From Flavobacterium agri (GTDB lineage Bacteria > Bacteroidota > Bacteroidia > Flavobacteriales > Flavobacteriaceae), in contig NZ_JACBJI010000001.1 of NCBI RefSeq assembly GCF_013401995.1, positions 1-64,000 on the forward strand: DNA of 64,000 bases. Direction: 5' to 3'. Below, one piece after another: positions 33,007 to 41,344 of the stretch; within the stretch, counting starts at the first letter, position 1, and each line of letters opens with the position of its first letter. Under the pieces are notes generated by a model. It had not been told where the DNA came from, did not search any database, and saw only the letters and a program-made list of their open reading frames with translations. Position numbers and translations under genes: made by a program.

Positions 33007-33771
33007 TCACTTGCTTTTCAAAATCTTGTATTCCTCGTAACATTCGCTGATCGCCTCCAAAACCTGCAAGTCGTTCGCGGTCTTGGCAAACGATTCCGAA
33101 TAGTTGCAACGCGCCAAGATCTCGGGCAAATCCTTTTTGTCTATGCCCAGAAGCACGGCGATCGTCTCGCGGTCGTATTTCGATTCGAGAAGGCTGCGGA
33201 TATTCGGGTCTTTCTTGAGGTCCTTGATCTTGCGCAGTTCTTTTGGTTTTTTTCCGAAGAAGTTATACAGAGCGTCGGCAGGGTTGAAAATCGCGCCCAT
33301 GACCTTGCCGAAAGCGCCCGGAGCATACGACCCGCCTTCGTAAGCGCTGTTAAGTCCGGCGATGCTGTAACGGTGGTCTTCCTTGTTCGGGATCAGTTTA
33401 GTATCCACTTCAAGATAACCCGTTAGCTGGTACGGCTGGATGATGACTTCCTCGAGCGCGATGGCTTTTTCGGTAAGCTGGATCGTCGTGCTTTTGTTTT
33501 TGACCCAGTCGTTGGTCACACGCACCTTGATCGGCTGGAAACCGATTAGTGAGAAGTGAAGCGTGTCGTTTACTTCGGCCTCGATCTTGAAACGTCCGTA
33601 CTCGTCGGTCATCGCGCCTTTTATCTTGTTGAGGTTGATGATGTTCACCCCGGCCAATGGCAAAGACGTGTTATCGTTCGAGACGATACCCGAAATTTGC
33701 GGTGCGGGCTGGTTCTGGGCGAAAAGGCTGAACGACAGCACAAAAAAAAGTAAGACTGTAAACGATCTCAT
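33007..33771 (-). CDS. Exported carboxypeptidase-regulatory-like domain protein
   Basis: The ATG at 33771 gives 254 residues and a signal peptide (MRSFTVLLFFVLSFSLFAQ). An in-frame codon 31 residues upstream is less plausible. Residues about 28-110 form a CarboxypepD_reg-like (CNA-B type) beta domain: ISGIVSNDNTSLPLAGVNI, GAMTDEYGRFKIEAEVNDTL, FSLIGFQPIKV. This domain is also found in front of TonB-dependent receptors. The rest is helical and charged (KPKELRKIKDLKKDPNIRSL) without a known family. There is no barrel, so it is probably a periplasmic protein. Confidence 0.8.
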   Translation of the reverse strand: MRSFTVLLFFVLSFSLFAQNQPAPQISGIVSNDNTSLPLAGVNIINLNKIKGAMTDEYGRFKIEAEVNDTLHFSLIGFQPIKVRVTNDWVKNKSTTIQLTEKAIALEEVIIQPYQLTGYLEVDTKLIPNKEDHRYSIAGLNSAYEGGSYAPGAFGKVMGAIFNPADALYNFFGKKPKELRKIKDLKKDPNIRSLLESKYDRETIAVLLGIDKKDLPEILARCNYSESFAKTANDLQVLEAISECYEEYKILKSK

Positions 33772-33871
33772 GTTTGGTTTTAAAGTGCTAAAAGTAGTAA
33801 AACGGGCTAAGATTAAAAGGTGATGACCCGTAATTATTAATAAATTAACAACCCTCGGAAGCACCTAATTC

Positions 33872-33907
33872 AAAAAAGCAAATCCCAACCGTTAAAGATT
33901 GGGATTT
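33872..33907 (-). terminator. Terminator after the DEAD-box helicase gene
   Basis: AAATCCCAA (33880-33888) pairs with TTGGGATTT (33899-33907). On the minus strand the stem is followed by a TTTTTT run; T residues on the other side allow some stopping in both directions. Confidence 0.8.
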
Positions 33908-33946
33908 GTTTTTTTGAATTTGGAATTTCTTTCAGGCTTGCCCGAA

Positions 33947-35872
33947 TCAGTCTTTTTTCGAACGTCTCGGTTTCGGAGTGTCGAAACTATCCGAACGACG
34001 TGGTGAGCGCGGTGCGAAGCTGTCCGGTCTTTTCTTGTCCGAACCTTCGTTTTTAGCGAAAGGTTTCTTGTCTCCGAACGATTTTTTCTCGCCGAAAGGC
34101 TTCTTGTCGCCGAACTTCTTGTCGCCGAACTTCTTGTCACCGAACGATTTCTTGTCCCCGAACGATTTTTTCTCGCCGCGGAAACCGCCTCCGAATGATC
34201 CGCCGCCTCTCGAGAAACCTCCTCCGCGTCCGTTGTGGTCGCGTCTTGAGTTGTTCGAACTGCCTTCGTTCTTGGAAACCTCTACGTTGATGCGTCGGCC
34301 TTCAAGCGTGATGTTGTTGAGTTTTTCCATGACCATTTCGGTATGCTCGGCATCGGTGTTGAAGAAAGAGAAACCTTCCTTTACGTCGACTTTGTATACG
34401 TCGTCACGGCCAAGTTCAAGCACTTCTTTAAGGAAATCCTTGAGTTGCATCCAATCGAAGTCATCGCGTGACCCGATGTTGATGAAGTAACGTACGGCCG
34501 CTCCGCCATCGCGTGTGGAAACGGTATCACGACGCTCACGATCGCCTGTCTGTGCAGACAGATCGCGTGTTTTCTTATAATACGTGATGAATCGGTTGAA
34601 TTCTACCGAAACCATTTTTTTGATCAATTCCTCTTTCGTAAGGTCTTTCATCACCTCGTAGATCGCAGGCAAATAGCTGTCGATCTCGTGATCCACTTCT
34701 ACATCCTTGATTTTGTTGGCAAGGTGGAAAAGCTGGATTTCGCAGATCTCGATGCCCGAAGGAACCGGTTTCTCCTCGAATTTCTGGCGGATGATGCGTT
34801 CGATCATCGCAATTTTGCGCAACTCGCTTTTGGTGATGATCACGATCGAAGTCCCCAATTTTCCGGCACGACCTGTACGGCCCGAGCGGTGGTTGTAAGT
34901 TTCGATTTCGTCGGGCAATTGGTAGTTGATTACGTGCGTTACGTTATCGACGTCGATTCCACGCGCGGCCACATCTGTAGCGACCAACATCTGGATCGCA
35001 CGTCCGCGGAACGATTTCATTACAGAGTCGCGTTGTGCCTGAGACAAATCACCGTGCAAAGCGGCGGCGTTGTATCCGTCCTCGATGAGTTTTTCGGCAA
35101 CGTGCTGCGTATCGCGTTTCGTACGGCAAAAAATAACAGAGAAAATATCGGGGTTCGCATCGGCCAAACGCTTGAGCGCTTCGTAACGGTCGCGTGCGTT
35201 CACCATGTAGAATTCGTGGGAAACGGTCGCGGAACCCGAGTTTTTCGTCCCGACCGTGATTTCTGTAGGATCGCTCATGAACTCTTTTGCGATGCGCGCC
35301 ACTTCGGCAGGCATCGTAGCCGAGAACAACCACGTTTTCTTTTCGTCGGGCGTAGTCGACAAAATAGCGACGATGTCTTCGTAAAAGCCCATGTTGAGCA
35401 TTTCGTCGGCCTCGTCGAGCACGCAATAGTTGATTTGTGTGATGTTGACCAAACCGCGGTTGATCATGTCCTGCATACGGCCCGGAGTAGCCACGATGAT
35501 CTGTGCGCCTTTGCGGACTTCGCGTGCTTGTTCGGTAATCGATGAGCCACCGTAAACAGCTACGGTGTGCAATCCTTTTACGTATTTCGAGTAATGCTTG
35601 ATCTCGTTGGTGATCTGCAAACAAAGTTCGCGTGTAGGGGCGAGGATAAGCGCTTGTGTATTCTTGTTATTGACATCCAGTTTCTGGATAAGTGGAAAAC
35701 CGAACGCGGCCGTTTTACCGGTTCCGGTCTGCGCAAGTGCGACGATGTCTATTTCGTCGGCCAACAATAGGGGAATCGCCTTTTCCTGTACTTCTGATGG
35801 AGTCTCAAATCCCATGTCCGCGACAGCCTGTAAAAGGGATTCGTTTAGTCCTAATTGTTCAAATTTGTTCAT
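33947..35872 (-). CDS. DEAD-box RNA helicase with DbpA-type RNA-binding domain (DeaD/CsdA-like)
   Basis: A 641-residue ATP-dependent RNA helicase. The core shows the Q motif (FEQLGLNESLLQAV), motif I AQTGTGKTAAF, Ia PTRELCLQI, motif II DEAD, motif III SAT, and motif VI HRSGRTGR. A DbpA-like RNA-binding domain lies near 465-550 (RYFINIGSRDDFDWMQLKDF). The tail of about 90 residues is basic and low in complexity: a Gly/Arg-rich part (GRGGGFSRGGGSFGGGFRG), then several copies of FGDKK/FGEKK, then an Arg/Pro-rich end. It unwinds structured RNA, probably in ribosome assembly and at low temperature. Transcription starts from a -7 box at 35895-35902. Confidence 0.95.
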   Translation of the reverse strand: MNKFEQLGLNESLLQAVADMGFETPSEVQEKAIPLLLADEIDIVALAQTGTGKTAAFGFPLIQKLDVNNKNTQALILAPTRELCLQITNEIKHYSKYVKGLHTVAVYGGSSITEQAREVRKGAQIIVATPGRMQDMINRGLVNITQINYCVLDEADEMLNMGFYEDIVAILSTTPDEKKTWLFSATMPAEVARIAKEFMSDPTEITVGTKNSGSATVSHEFYMVNARDRYEALKRLADANPDIFSVIFCRTKRDTQHVAEKLIEDGYNAAALHGDLSQAQRDSVMKSFRGRAIQMLVATDVAARGIDVDNVTHVINYQLPDEIETYNHRSGRTGRAGKLGTSIVIITKSELRKIAMIERIIRQKFEEKPVPSGIEICEIQLFHLANKIKDVEVDHEIDSYLPAIYEVMKDLTKEELIKKMVSVEFNRFITYYKKTRDLSAQTGDRERRDTVSTRDGGAAVRYFINIGSRDDFDWMQLKDFLKEVLELGRDDVYKVDVKEGFSFFNTDAEHTEMVMEKLNNITLEGRRINVEVSKNEGSSNNSRRDHNGRGGGFSRGGGSFGGGFRGEKKSFGDKKSFGDKKFGDKKFGDKKPFGEKKSFGDKKPFAKNEGSDKKRPDSFAPRSPRRSDSFDTPKPRRSKKD

Positions 35873-35894
35873 TATGAATTTTTAAAATTGGGTG

Positions 35895-35902
35895 CAAAGG
35901 TA
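35895..35902 (-). promoter_or_regulatory. -7 promoter element of the DEAD-box helicase gene
   Basis: On the minus strand TACCTTTG matches TAnnTTTG, 23 bases before the ATG at 35872. A TTTG -33 box is not clear. Confidence 0.5.
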
Positions 35903-35963
35903 GAGTTAATAAGTGGGTAAACCTATTCGCTTTGTCTTTTATTTGTGATTGAGAATCAAATAG

Positions 35964-36536
35964 TTACTTTTTAAGGAAAGAGACGAGCTTCGAAAATGCG
36001 ATACCGCGATGGCTCATGGCGGCCTTTTCACGCATCGGAATTTGCGCAAAAGTCAGGTTTTTTCCTTCGGGTATGAAAATCGGATCGTATCCAAATCCTT
36101 GGTCGCCAAGTTTCTCCTCGATGATTTGTCCGCGCACGATTCCGTCGAACAGATATTGCTTGCCGTTGAGGTTCAACGCGATGACCGTTTTGAATTGCGC
36201 GCCTCGGTTTTCCTCGCCTTGAAGCGCATCGAGCAATTTGTCCATATTCGCATTCGCGTCTTTGGCTTCACCGGCATATCGGGCCGAATACACGCCGGGC
36301 GCACCGTCGAGCGCAACGACTTCGAGACCCGAATCGTCCGAAAAACAATCGTAACCGTAATTTTTGGTCACATAATCGGCTTTTAGGATGGCGTTGCCTT
36401 CAATAGTGTCTGCGGTTTCGGGAATGTCTTCGGTACAGCCGATGTCATCGAGACCGAGCAATTCGATTTCTGGAGGAAGCATCGCTTTGATTTCGGCTAT
36501 TTTGTTTGGGTTGGCGGAGGCGAAAACTAATTTCAT
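35964..36536 (-). CDS. rdgB: Non-canonical purine NTP pyrophosphatase (RdgB/HAM1)
   Basis: From ATG 36536 the product has 190 residues (MKLVFASANPNKIAEIKAML). An in-frame codon 16 residues before it lacks support. It removes ITP, XTP and their deoxy forms from the nucleotide pool by hydrolysis to the monophosphate and pyrophosphate. Typical motifs are the start SANPNKIAEI, the metal site DCFSDDSGLEVVALDGAPGV with the ARYAG motif after it, and the C-terminal QGFGYDPIFIP and SHRGIAF. The gene stands between the DEAD-box gene and a repeat-rich gap. Confidence 0.93.
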   Translation of the reverse strand: MKLVFASANPNKIAEIKAMLPPEIELLGLDDIGCTEDIPETADTIEGNAILKADYVTKNYGYDCFSDDSGLEVVALDGAPGVYSARYAGEAKDANANMDKLLDALQGEENRGAQFKTVIALNLNGKQYLFDGIVRGQIIEEKLGDQGFGYDPIFIPEGKNLTFAQIPMREKAAMSHRGIAFSKLVSFLKK

Positions 36537-36559
36537 GGTTGTGGTTGGGGATGTTGTTA

Positions 36560-36728
36560 GGAACGCAGATGACGCAGATGACAAGGATTTGCGCAGATTT
36601 TTATAGTTGATTTAAAAATCTAAGATTAATACAAACGTTTGAAAATAATGCAACAAATCAGGAATAACTTGCTAAATGATGGATACGAATCAGCGTCAAT
36701 CAGCGCAAATCAGCGTCATCAGCGTTCC
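36560..36728. repeat. Imperfect inverted pair of intergenic repeats (GGAACGCxGATGACGCxGAT)
   Basis: GGAACGCAGATGACGCAGAT at 36560-36579 and its inverted partner at 36709-36728, whose reverse complement reads GGAACGCTGATGACGCTGAT, match in 18 of 20 positions. Related CGCAGATTT / CAGCGTCAATCAGCGCAAAT blocks lie between. They fill most of the 218-base gap between rdgB and the desaturase gene. Similar short repeats are common between genes in Flavobacterium. Confidence 0.65.
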
Positions 36729-36754
36729 AAAAAAGCGTTCCAAAAAAGGTCGGA

Positions 36755-37855
36755 TTAAAGTTCGCCAGTTCTCAAAATATTCTCCGGATGCCCGCAATTC
36801 TTAAGCAATCGGAAATGCGAACGCACCGCATGCGTAAACGGATAACACGTATACGGCAAATCGTATTCCTTCGCATATTTCTTGATGATAGGCGTGATGT
36901 GCGGATAATAGGTGTGCGCCACCGCCGGGAACAAATGATGGGCGACATGATGCGTGAAACCGCCGTAAATGAAATTCGCAAGCGTGCTGTCGGCACTGAA
37001 ATCCTTGGTGACGATCATTTGGTGTTCGGCCCAGGTCGTTTGGAATTTCCCGTCTTCGGGAGCGATCGGGAACGCCGCATCCTCATCCACGTGCGTGGAA
37101 ACCAAAGCGATTACGCCCAAAGCGCTCGCCGAGAAGTGATATACGAACCACGCGCCCAGAATCACGTACCACGGTTGCGGAAGCAATAAGATCGGAAGTA
37201 TCAGCAAATAACAAAGGTTGAAGATCTTGGCCGCGAACAATTTGTAGAACTCGACCGTCGGGATTTTCGTGAGTTGCTTCACGTAGTTGTCCTTATTTCC
37301 GAAAAAATCCTTGAAATCGCGCAGATACAGCCAGTTCAGCGTATACAACGGATAAATGAACCACATATAGATATGCTGGTACTTGTGGGCGTTGAGCAAA
37401 GTGCTGTTTGGGAAAATACGGATGATGTCGCTTTGCTTGATGTCGATATCCCAATCGGGAACGTTAGGCAGCGGATGGTGAAGTCCGATATGCCGCTTTT
37501 GCCAAAGCCAGTTGTTCGTCCCGAAAAGCTCGAGCACATACATGAACGCATGGTTGTATTTCGGCTTTTTGAAAAGCGCTCCGTGTGCCGCATCGTGAAA
37601 TGCGTTGATGAACAACATGATGGTCGTAAAGCCAAGTAAAATGTAAAAAAAGAACAACAACGCGGTGTTGCTTCCGAATAGCAGAATGCACGCGTAAAAC
37701 CCGAAATACATAGCCACGAAAAGAAAGGCTTTGGCTATGTTGAGCTTGTGGAAATAATCGTTCTTAAGTACGGTTTCCTCTACCTCGCGGTGCAGTTTCA
37801 TGTAGAAATCATCCGGCTTCGGTCTTTGAAAAACCGGTCGTTTGACTTTGTCCAT
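36755..37855 (-). CDS. Fatty acid desaturase, second paralogue
   Basis: The 366-residue membrane protein has the histidine boxes HDAAHG near residue 87, HIGLHH near 121 and HHVAHH near 310, with the WAEHQM stretch that also occurs in the other desaturase of this window. The third box has His-Val-Ala-His-His in place of QIEHH, so it belongs to a different branch, and its position specificity cannot be read from the sequence. It has four or five membrane segments and no cytochrome b5 domain. The gene is single, in a gap with repeats on one side and the response regulator gene on the other. Confidence 0.88.
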   Translation of the reverse strand: MDKVKRPVFQRPKPDDFYMKLHREVEETVLKNDYFHKLNIAKAFLFVAMYFGFYACILLFGSNTALLFFFYILLGFTTIMLFINAFHDAAHGALFKKPKYNHAFMYVLELFGTNNWLWQKRHIGLHHPLPNVPDWDIDIKQSDIIRIFPNSTLLNAHKYQHIYMWFIYPLYTLNWLYLRDFKDFFGNKDNYVKQLTKIPTVEFYKLFAAKIFNLCYLLILPILLLPQPWYVILGAWFVYHFSASALGVIALVSTHVDEDAAFPIAPEDGKFQTTWAEHQMIVTKDFSADSTLANFIYGGFTHHVAHHLFPAVAHTYYPHITPIIKKYAKEYDLPYTCYPFTHAVRSHFRLLKNCGHPENILRTGEL

Positions 37856-37953
37856 CTGTGTTCGTTTTTGTTTGGCGTAAAATTAACCTCCGCGCGTAAT
37901 CGGTACAAAAAGGCTTTGTTAAAAAAAACTAAAATTATATCAAACGCCCTTTT

Positions 37954-38406
37954 TTACAGATGAAGCATGAAGGTGTCCCGGTTCAATCCCTTAAAGCGCA
38001 GGCTCCAGTCGGTATGCATCACGGTGCTGATCATTTTCTTGAGCATGTTGTAATCGTTGGGTTTCTTAATGTACAGGTTCGCACCGCTTTTGAACGTGGC
38101 GTCAATGTCCGAATCCAAAGAAGAAGTCGAATAGACCGCTATCGAAGTGTGGCTGAAGCGCGAATTGGAACGGATTTCTTCTATGCATTCGAAACCGCTC
38201 TTGCGCGGCATGTTCAGGTCCAGGATGACGACATCGGGTGTGGCTTCTTCAGAATTGAGATAGTCCATAAGTTCCTTGCCGTCGCAAAACGTGCGAAGCT
38301 CACCTTGCATGTCCAACTCGCTGAAAGCCTCGCGGAAAAAACTGCGGTCGTCATCGTCGTCGTCCGTAAGCACTATACGGGCAGATGACGGTTTGTTTGG
38401 TTTCAT
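37954..38406 (-). CDS. Single-domain response regulator
   Basis: From ATG 38406 (MKPNKPSSARIVLTDDDDDD) it has 150 residues: one receiver domain and a short tail. The acidic pocket DDDDD at the start of strand 1, the phospho-acceptor Asp in VVILDLNMPRKSGFEC, Thr/Ser in VYSTSS and Lys in LYIKKP are all kept. There is no output domain, as in CheY-like proteins, and no histidine kinase gene is adjacent. The tail SLRFKGLNRDTFMLHL is short. An 11-bp tandem repeat lies 200 bases upstream of its start. Confidence 0.9.
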   Translation of the reverse strand: MKPNKPSSARIVLTDDDDDDRSFFREAFSELDMQGELRTFCDGKELMDYLNSEEATPDVVILDLNMPRKSGFECIEEIRSNSRFSHTSIAVYSTSSLDSDIDATFKSGANLYIKKPNDYNMLKKMISTVMHTDWSLRFKGLNRDTFMLHL

Positions 38407-38608
38407 GGCCCTTTGTATTGTGTCTGCCCAACTTCTTCCCCGAAATTGGATTGGCAGGCGGTTCGATACTAAAGGTAAAACAAAATATTGTGTTTTGGTC
38501 AATTCGTATCAATTATTCTGACCGATGTTTACAAATCGTTACGGATTCCTCAAAAACGGAAGAATATACCCACAGAGAAGTCGTTTCCACCGATTCGAAT
38601 CGAGTAAA

Positions 38609-38696
38609 AGTGCGGTCAAAGCGTAGTCAAAGTGCGGTCAAAGCGTAGTCAAAGCGTAGTCAAAGCGTAGTCAAAGCGTAGTCAAAGTGTAGTCAA
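38609..38696. repeat. Eight tandem 11-bp repeats (AGCGTAGTCAA)
   Basis: Eight exact 11-base units run end to end: five read AGCGTAGTCAA (units 2, 4, 5, 6 and 7), two read AGTGCGGTCAA (units 1 and 3) and one reads AGTGTAGTCAA (unit 8). Every unit ends GTCAA. They lie in the 382-base gap between the response regulator and a T9SS gene, where no gene is seen. The period is about one helical turn. Confidence 0.92.
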
Positions 38697-38734
38697 GTGC
38701 GATAAACCGCATGCGTTTTCGGATAATTCGAAAC

Positions 38735-38766
38735 ATAAAAAAAACCGCCTCGAAAAGAAGCGGTTT
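38735..38766 (-). terminator. Terminator after the T9SS type A gene
   Basis: AAACCGC (38742-38748) and GCGGTTT (38760-38766) form a stem; on the minus strand it is followed by a run of T. It stands 22 bases after the stop at 38789. Confidence 0.78.
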
Positions 38767-38788
38767 ATGATTATTCGCGATAACGGAA

Positions 38789-39706
38789 TTATTCCACGAT
38801 GAGTTTTCTCGAAATTCCGCTTTCGGTCTTGACGATGTAAACGCCGGTCTTAAAGCTGCGCGTATCGATCGTCGTCGTCTCTTTTGCCTTGTATACGGCC
38901 TTTCCGAGCAAATCGAAAACCGTTACCGTCTGCGGTTGGCTCAACTGTACGATGCCGTGACGCGTAGGATTCGGCGACATAGAGAACGTCTGGATTTGCG
39001 GTTGGTTTACGCTGAGTGCCGTTTGGGCGATTACCGTCACCACGTCGAAACGCACGGTGCCTAGCCCGTCGTAAGTCGATGCCGCAGTAGCCGACAAGTA
39101 TGTATTGGTCGTCGGATCGAAGGCTCCCACGATGCGGAAAGCCGCGTTCGGATTGTTGTCCAAAGCCGTCACCGAAGAAAGGCTCACGGTCCTGTTGGTG
39201 TACCAAACGTCTCCGGTAGTACCCGAAGCTCCAGGAGTGAAAGTAAATGTCTGCGCATCTACCCAAGTAGGGATCGCCACATTAACGTTGGTCGTATATT
39301 GTACCACATAGGTATTTCCGGCCTTGTTACTCAAGCGTTGATCAAAACGCAAGGTAATGCCTTGGTAACCCGCCGTGCTTACGTTGAACTGCGTACCGGC
39401 CGTCTTGTTAGCGGTTCCCTGAGCCGGATAAGTAGACGTATTCCAGGCGTAATTGGGCGGAGAAGTAGTCTCGGTCTCAAATGTTCCTGCCGAAGTATTG
39501 CCATTAGCGAATGTAGCGGTCGTATTCCCGACAAGGAAAGCCGTAGCCGATGTCAACGATGTAGAAGACATAGGCGAAAAAGAATCACCGGGAACGGTCG
39601 TGTTCGACGGTCCGTTGAAATTCCATTGTGCGACAGTCACCTGGCCCATAGAAACGGCCGAAAAGAACAACGCGAGCAACGTAAAGAAAGAGTAATTTTT
39701 ATTCAT
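38789..39706 (-). CDS. Secreted protein with T9SS type A sorting domain
   Basis: The 305-residue protein has a signal peptide (MNKNYSFFTLLALFFSAVSMGQ). The middle is a beta-sandwich rich in Thr, Ser and Asn (VAQWNFNGPSNTT near the start; YQGITLRFDQRLSNKAGNTY; FRIVGAFDPTTNTYL), similar to the lectin-like region of many secreted flavobacterial proteins. The last 75 residues are a type A C-terminal domain: FSMSPNPTRHGIVQLSQP, VFDLLGKAVY, TGVYIVKTESGISRKLIVE. It is exported by T9SS. The substrate is unknown. Confidence 0.85.
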   Translation of the reverse strand: MNKNYSFFTLLALFFSAVSMGQVTVAQWNFNGPSNTTVPGDSFSPMSSTSLTSATAFLVGNTTATFANGNTSAGTFETETTSPPNYAWNTSTYPAQGTANKTAGTQFNVSTAGYQGITLRFDQRLSNKAGNTYVVQYTTNVNVAIPTWVDAQTFTFTPGASGTTGDVWYTNRTVSLSSVTALDNNPNAAFRIVGAFDPTTNTYLSATAASTYDGLGTVRFDVVTVIAQTALSVNQPQIQTFSMSPNPTRHGIVQLSQPQTVTVFDLLGKAVYKAKETTTIDTRSFKTGVYIVKTESGISRKLIVE

Positions 39707-39977
39707 CGGTCATAAAGGTTTTAATTGGTTGCGAAACTATTGATTTTGTGTGAAATAAAGGTAAAGACATTTCGCTTATCGTTTCCGATTTAACCTAAAC
39801 TTAATTTTGGCGATACGTTTCCGATTCTTTAAGCATCGGGTAGAATAACCTTACAAATCGGTCTTTTTTTTAAGCGTGAAATGTATCGCAGGCACAAGCA
39901 AAGCCTGTTGGCAAAGCGATAGCCATAAAAAATAAAGCTAAAATGCCACATCGGTTTCGGCATTAGGTTGAAATACT

Positions 39978-39985
39978 TATTTTTG
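39978..39985 (+). promoter_or_regulatory. -7 promoter element of the alpha-oxoamine synthase gene
   Basis: TATTTTTG matches TAnnTTTG and lies 38 bases before the ATG at 40023. The 316-base gap upstream (39707-40022) has no gene; it holds a 10-bp direct repeat GTTTCCGATT at 39781-39790 and 39817-39826. Confidence 0.5.
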
Positions 39986-40022
39986 CACGCGAACCGAAAA
40001 AGGTTCCAATCACTCCACAATT

Positions 40023-41291
40023 ATGGTTAAAGATCTTTTCGAAAGAATCCAGAAAAATAAAGGCCCGTTGGGCAAATGGGCTTCCCAGGCCGAAGGCTAT
40101 TACGTATTCCCGAAACTCGAAGGCGATTTGGGCCCGAGAATGCAGTTCCACGGCAAGGAAATCCTCAACTGGTCCATCAACGATTATCTCGGATTGGCCA
40201 ACAACCCCGAAGTGCGCAAGGCCGACGCCGATGCCGCTCTCGAATACGGTTCGGCCTATCCGATGGGCGCTCGTATGATGAGCGGTCACACCGACCTTCA
40301 CGAACAACTGCAGAATGAACTTGCCGCTTTCGTCCAAAAAGAAGCGGCTTACCTGCTCAATTTCGGCTATCAGGGAATGGTCTCCACGATCGACGCTTTG
40401 GTCACCAAGAACGACATCATCGTATACGACGTGGATTCCCACGCGTGTATCATCGACGGTGTGCGTCTTCATATGGGCAAGCGTTTCACGTACAAGCACA
40501 ACGATGTCGAAAGCATCGAGAAGAACTTGCAGCGCGCAACCAAAATGGCTCAGGAAACCGGAGGCGGAATCCTTTTGATTACAGAAGGCGTTTTCGGGAT
40601 GCGCGGCCAACAAGGCAAGATCAAGGAAATTGTCGAACTCAAGAAGAAATACAACTTCAGGTTGTTGGTAGACGACGCCCACGGTTTCGGTACGCTTGGT
40701 AAAACGGGCGCCGGGGCAGGCGAGGAGCAAGGCTGCCAGGACGGGATCGATGTGTATTTCTCTACTTTCGCCAAATCTATGGCTTCGATCGGAGCGTTTA
40801 TCGCCGGAGACAAAGACGTAATCGATTACCTCAAATACAATTTGCGTTCGCAGATGTTCGCGAAAGCCCTTCCGATGATTTTCACCAAAGGCGCTTTGAA
40901 ACGTCTTGAAATGTTGCGTTCGATGCCGGAACTCAAAGACAAACTGTGGGAAAACGTGAACGCGTTGCAGAACGGTTTGAAGGAACACGGCTTCGATATT
41001 GGCGACACGAATACTTGCGTCACTCCGGTTTACCTCGAAGGTTCGATTCCGGAGGCGATGATGCTCGTGAACGATTTGCGCGAGAACTACAACATTTTCC
41101 TTTCAATCGTCGTATATCCGGTTATCCCGAAAGGCATCATCCTTTTGCGCATGATCCCGACGGCTTCGCATACGTTGGCCGACATACAGGAAACGCTCAA
41201 GGCTTTCGATGCGATCCGCGAGAAACTACAATCGGGCAAATACCTCGAATTGGCGCAGAAGCACACGGTGGATGTGTCTGATGAACGATAA
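40023..41291 (+). CDS. PLP-dependent alpha-oxoamine synthase (serine palmitoyltransferase / cysteate acyltransferase type)
   Basis: The 422-residue enzyme joins an amino acid to an acyl-CoA with loss of CO2. The PLP-binding Lys is in FSTFAKSMASIGAF near residue 246, preceded by the pyridine-nitrogen Asp in LLVDDAHGFGTLG near 215 and His in DVDSHACIIDG near 140. The N-terminal FPKLEGDLGPRMQFHGKEIL region and SINDYLGLANNPEV are typical of this family. In Bacteroidota the enzyme starts synthesis of sphingolipids (from serine) or of the sulfonolipid capnine (from cysteate), the latter linked to gliding. Which amino acid is used here cannot be told by eye. Glycine C-acetyltransferase is a less likely alternative. 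Confidence 0.85.
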   Translation: MVKDLFERIQKNKGPLGKWASQAEGYYVFPKLEGDLGPRMQFHGKEILNWSINDYLGLANNPEVRKADADAALEYGSAYPMGARMMSGHTDLHEQLQNELAAFVQKEAAYLLNFGYQGMVSTIDALVTKNDIIVYDVDSHACIIDGVRLHMGKRFTYKHNDVESIEKNLQRATKMAQETGGGILLITEGVFGMRGQQGKIKEIVELKKKYNFRLLVDDAHGFGTLGKTGAGAGEEQGCQDGIDVYFSTFAKSMASIGAFIAGDKDVIDYLKYNLRSQMFAKALPMIFTKGALKRLEMLRSMPELKDKLWENVNALQNGLKEHGFDIGDTNTCVTPVYLEGSIPEAMMLVNDLRENYNIFLSIVVYPVIPKGIILLRMIPTASHTLADIQETLKAFDAIREKLQSGKYLELAQKHTVDVSDER

Positions 41292-41311
41292 TTTTAAATC
41301 GTAAATAAACT

Positions 41312-41344
41312 AAAACCGCCTCCTTTTGGGAAGCGGTTTTTTTA
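41312..41344 (+). terminator. Terminator after the alpha-oxoamine synthase gene
   Basis: AAAACCGC and GCGGTTTT form an 8-base stem with a 13-base loop and a T run. It lies between two converging genes, and on the minus strand the A run becomes T, so it may serve both. Confidence 0.85.

Noticed and set aside
38609-38696. CRISPR array
   Set aside because: The 11-base units have no spacers between them, and no cas gene is present.
39963-40988. 341-codon open frame on the minus strand
   Set aside because: Antisense of the alpha-oxoamine synthase gene, whose catalytic motifs are clear.
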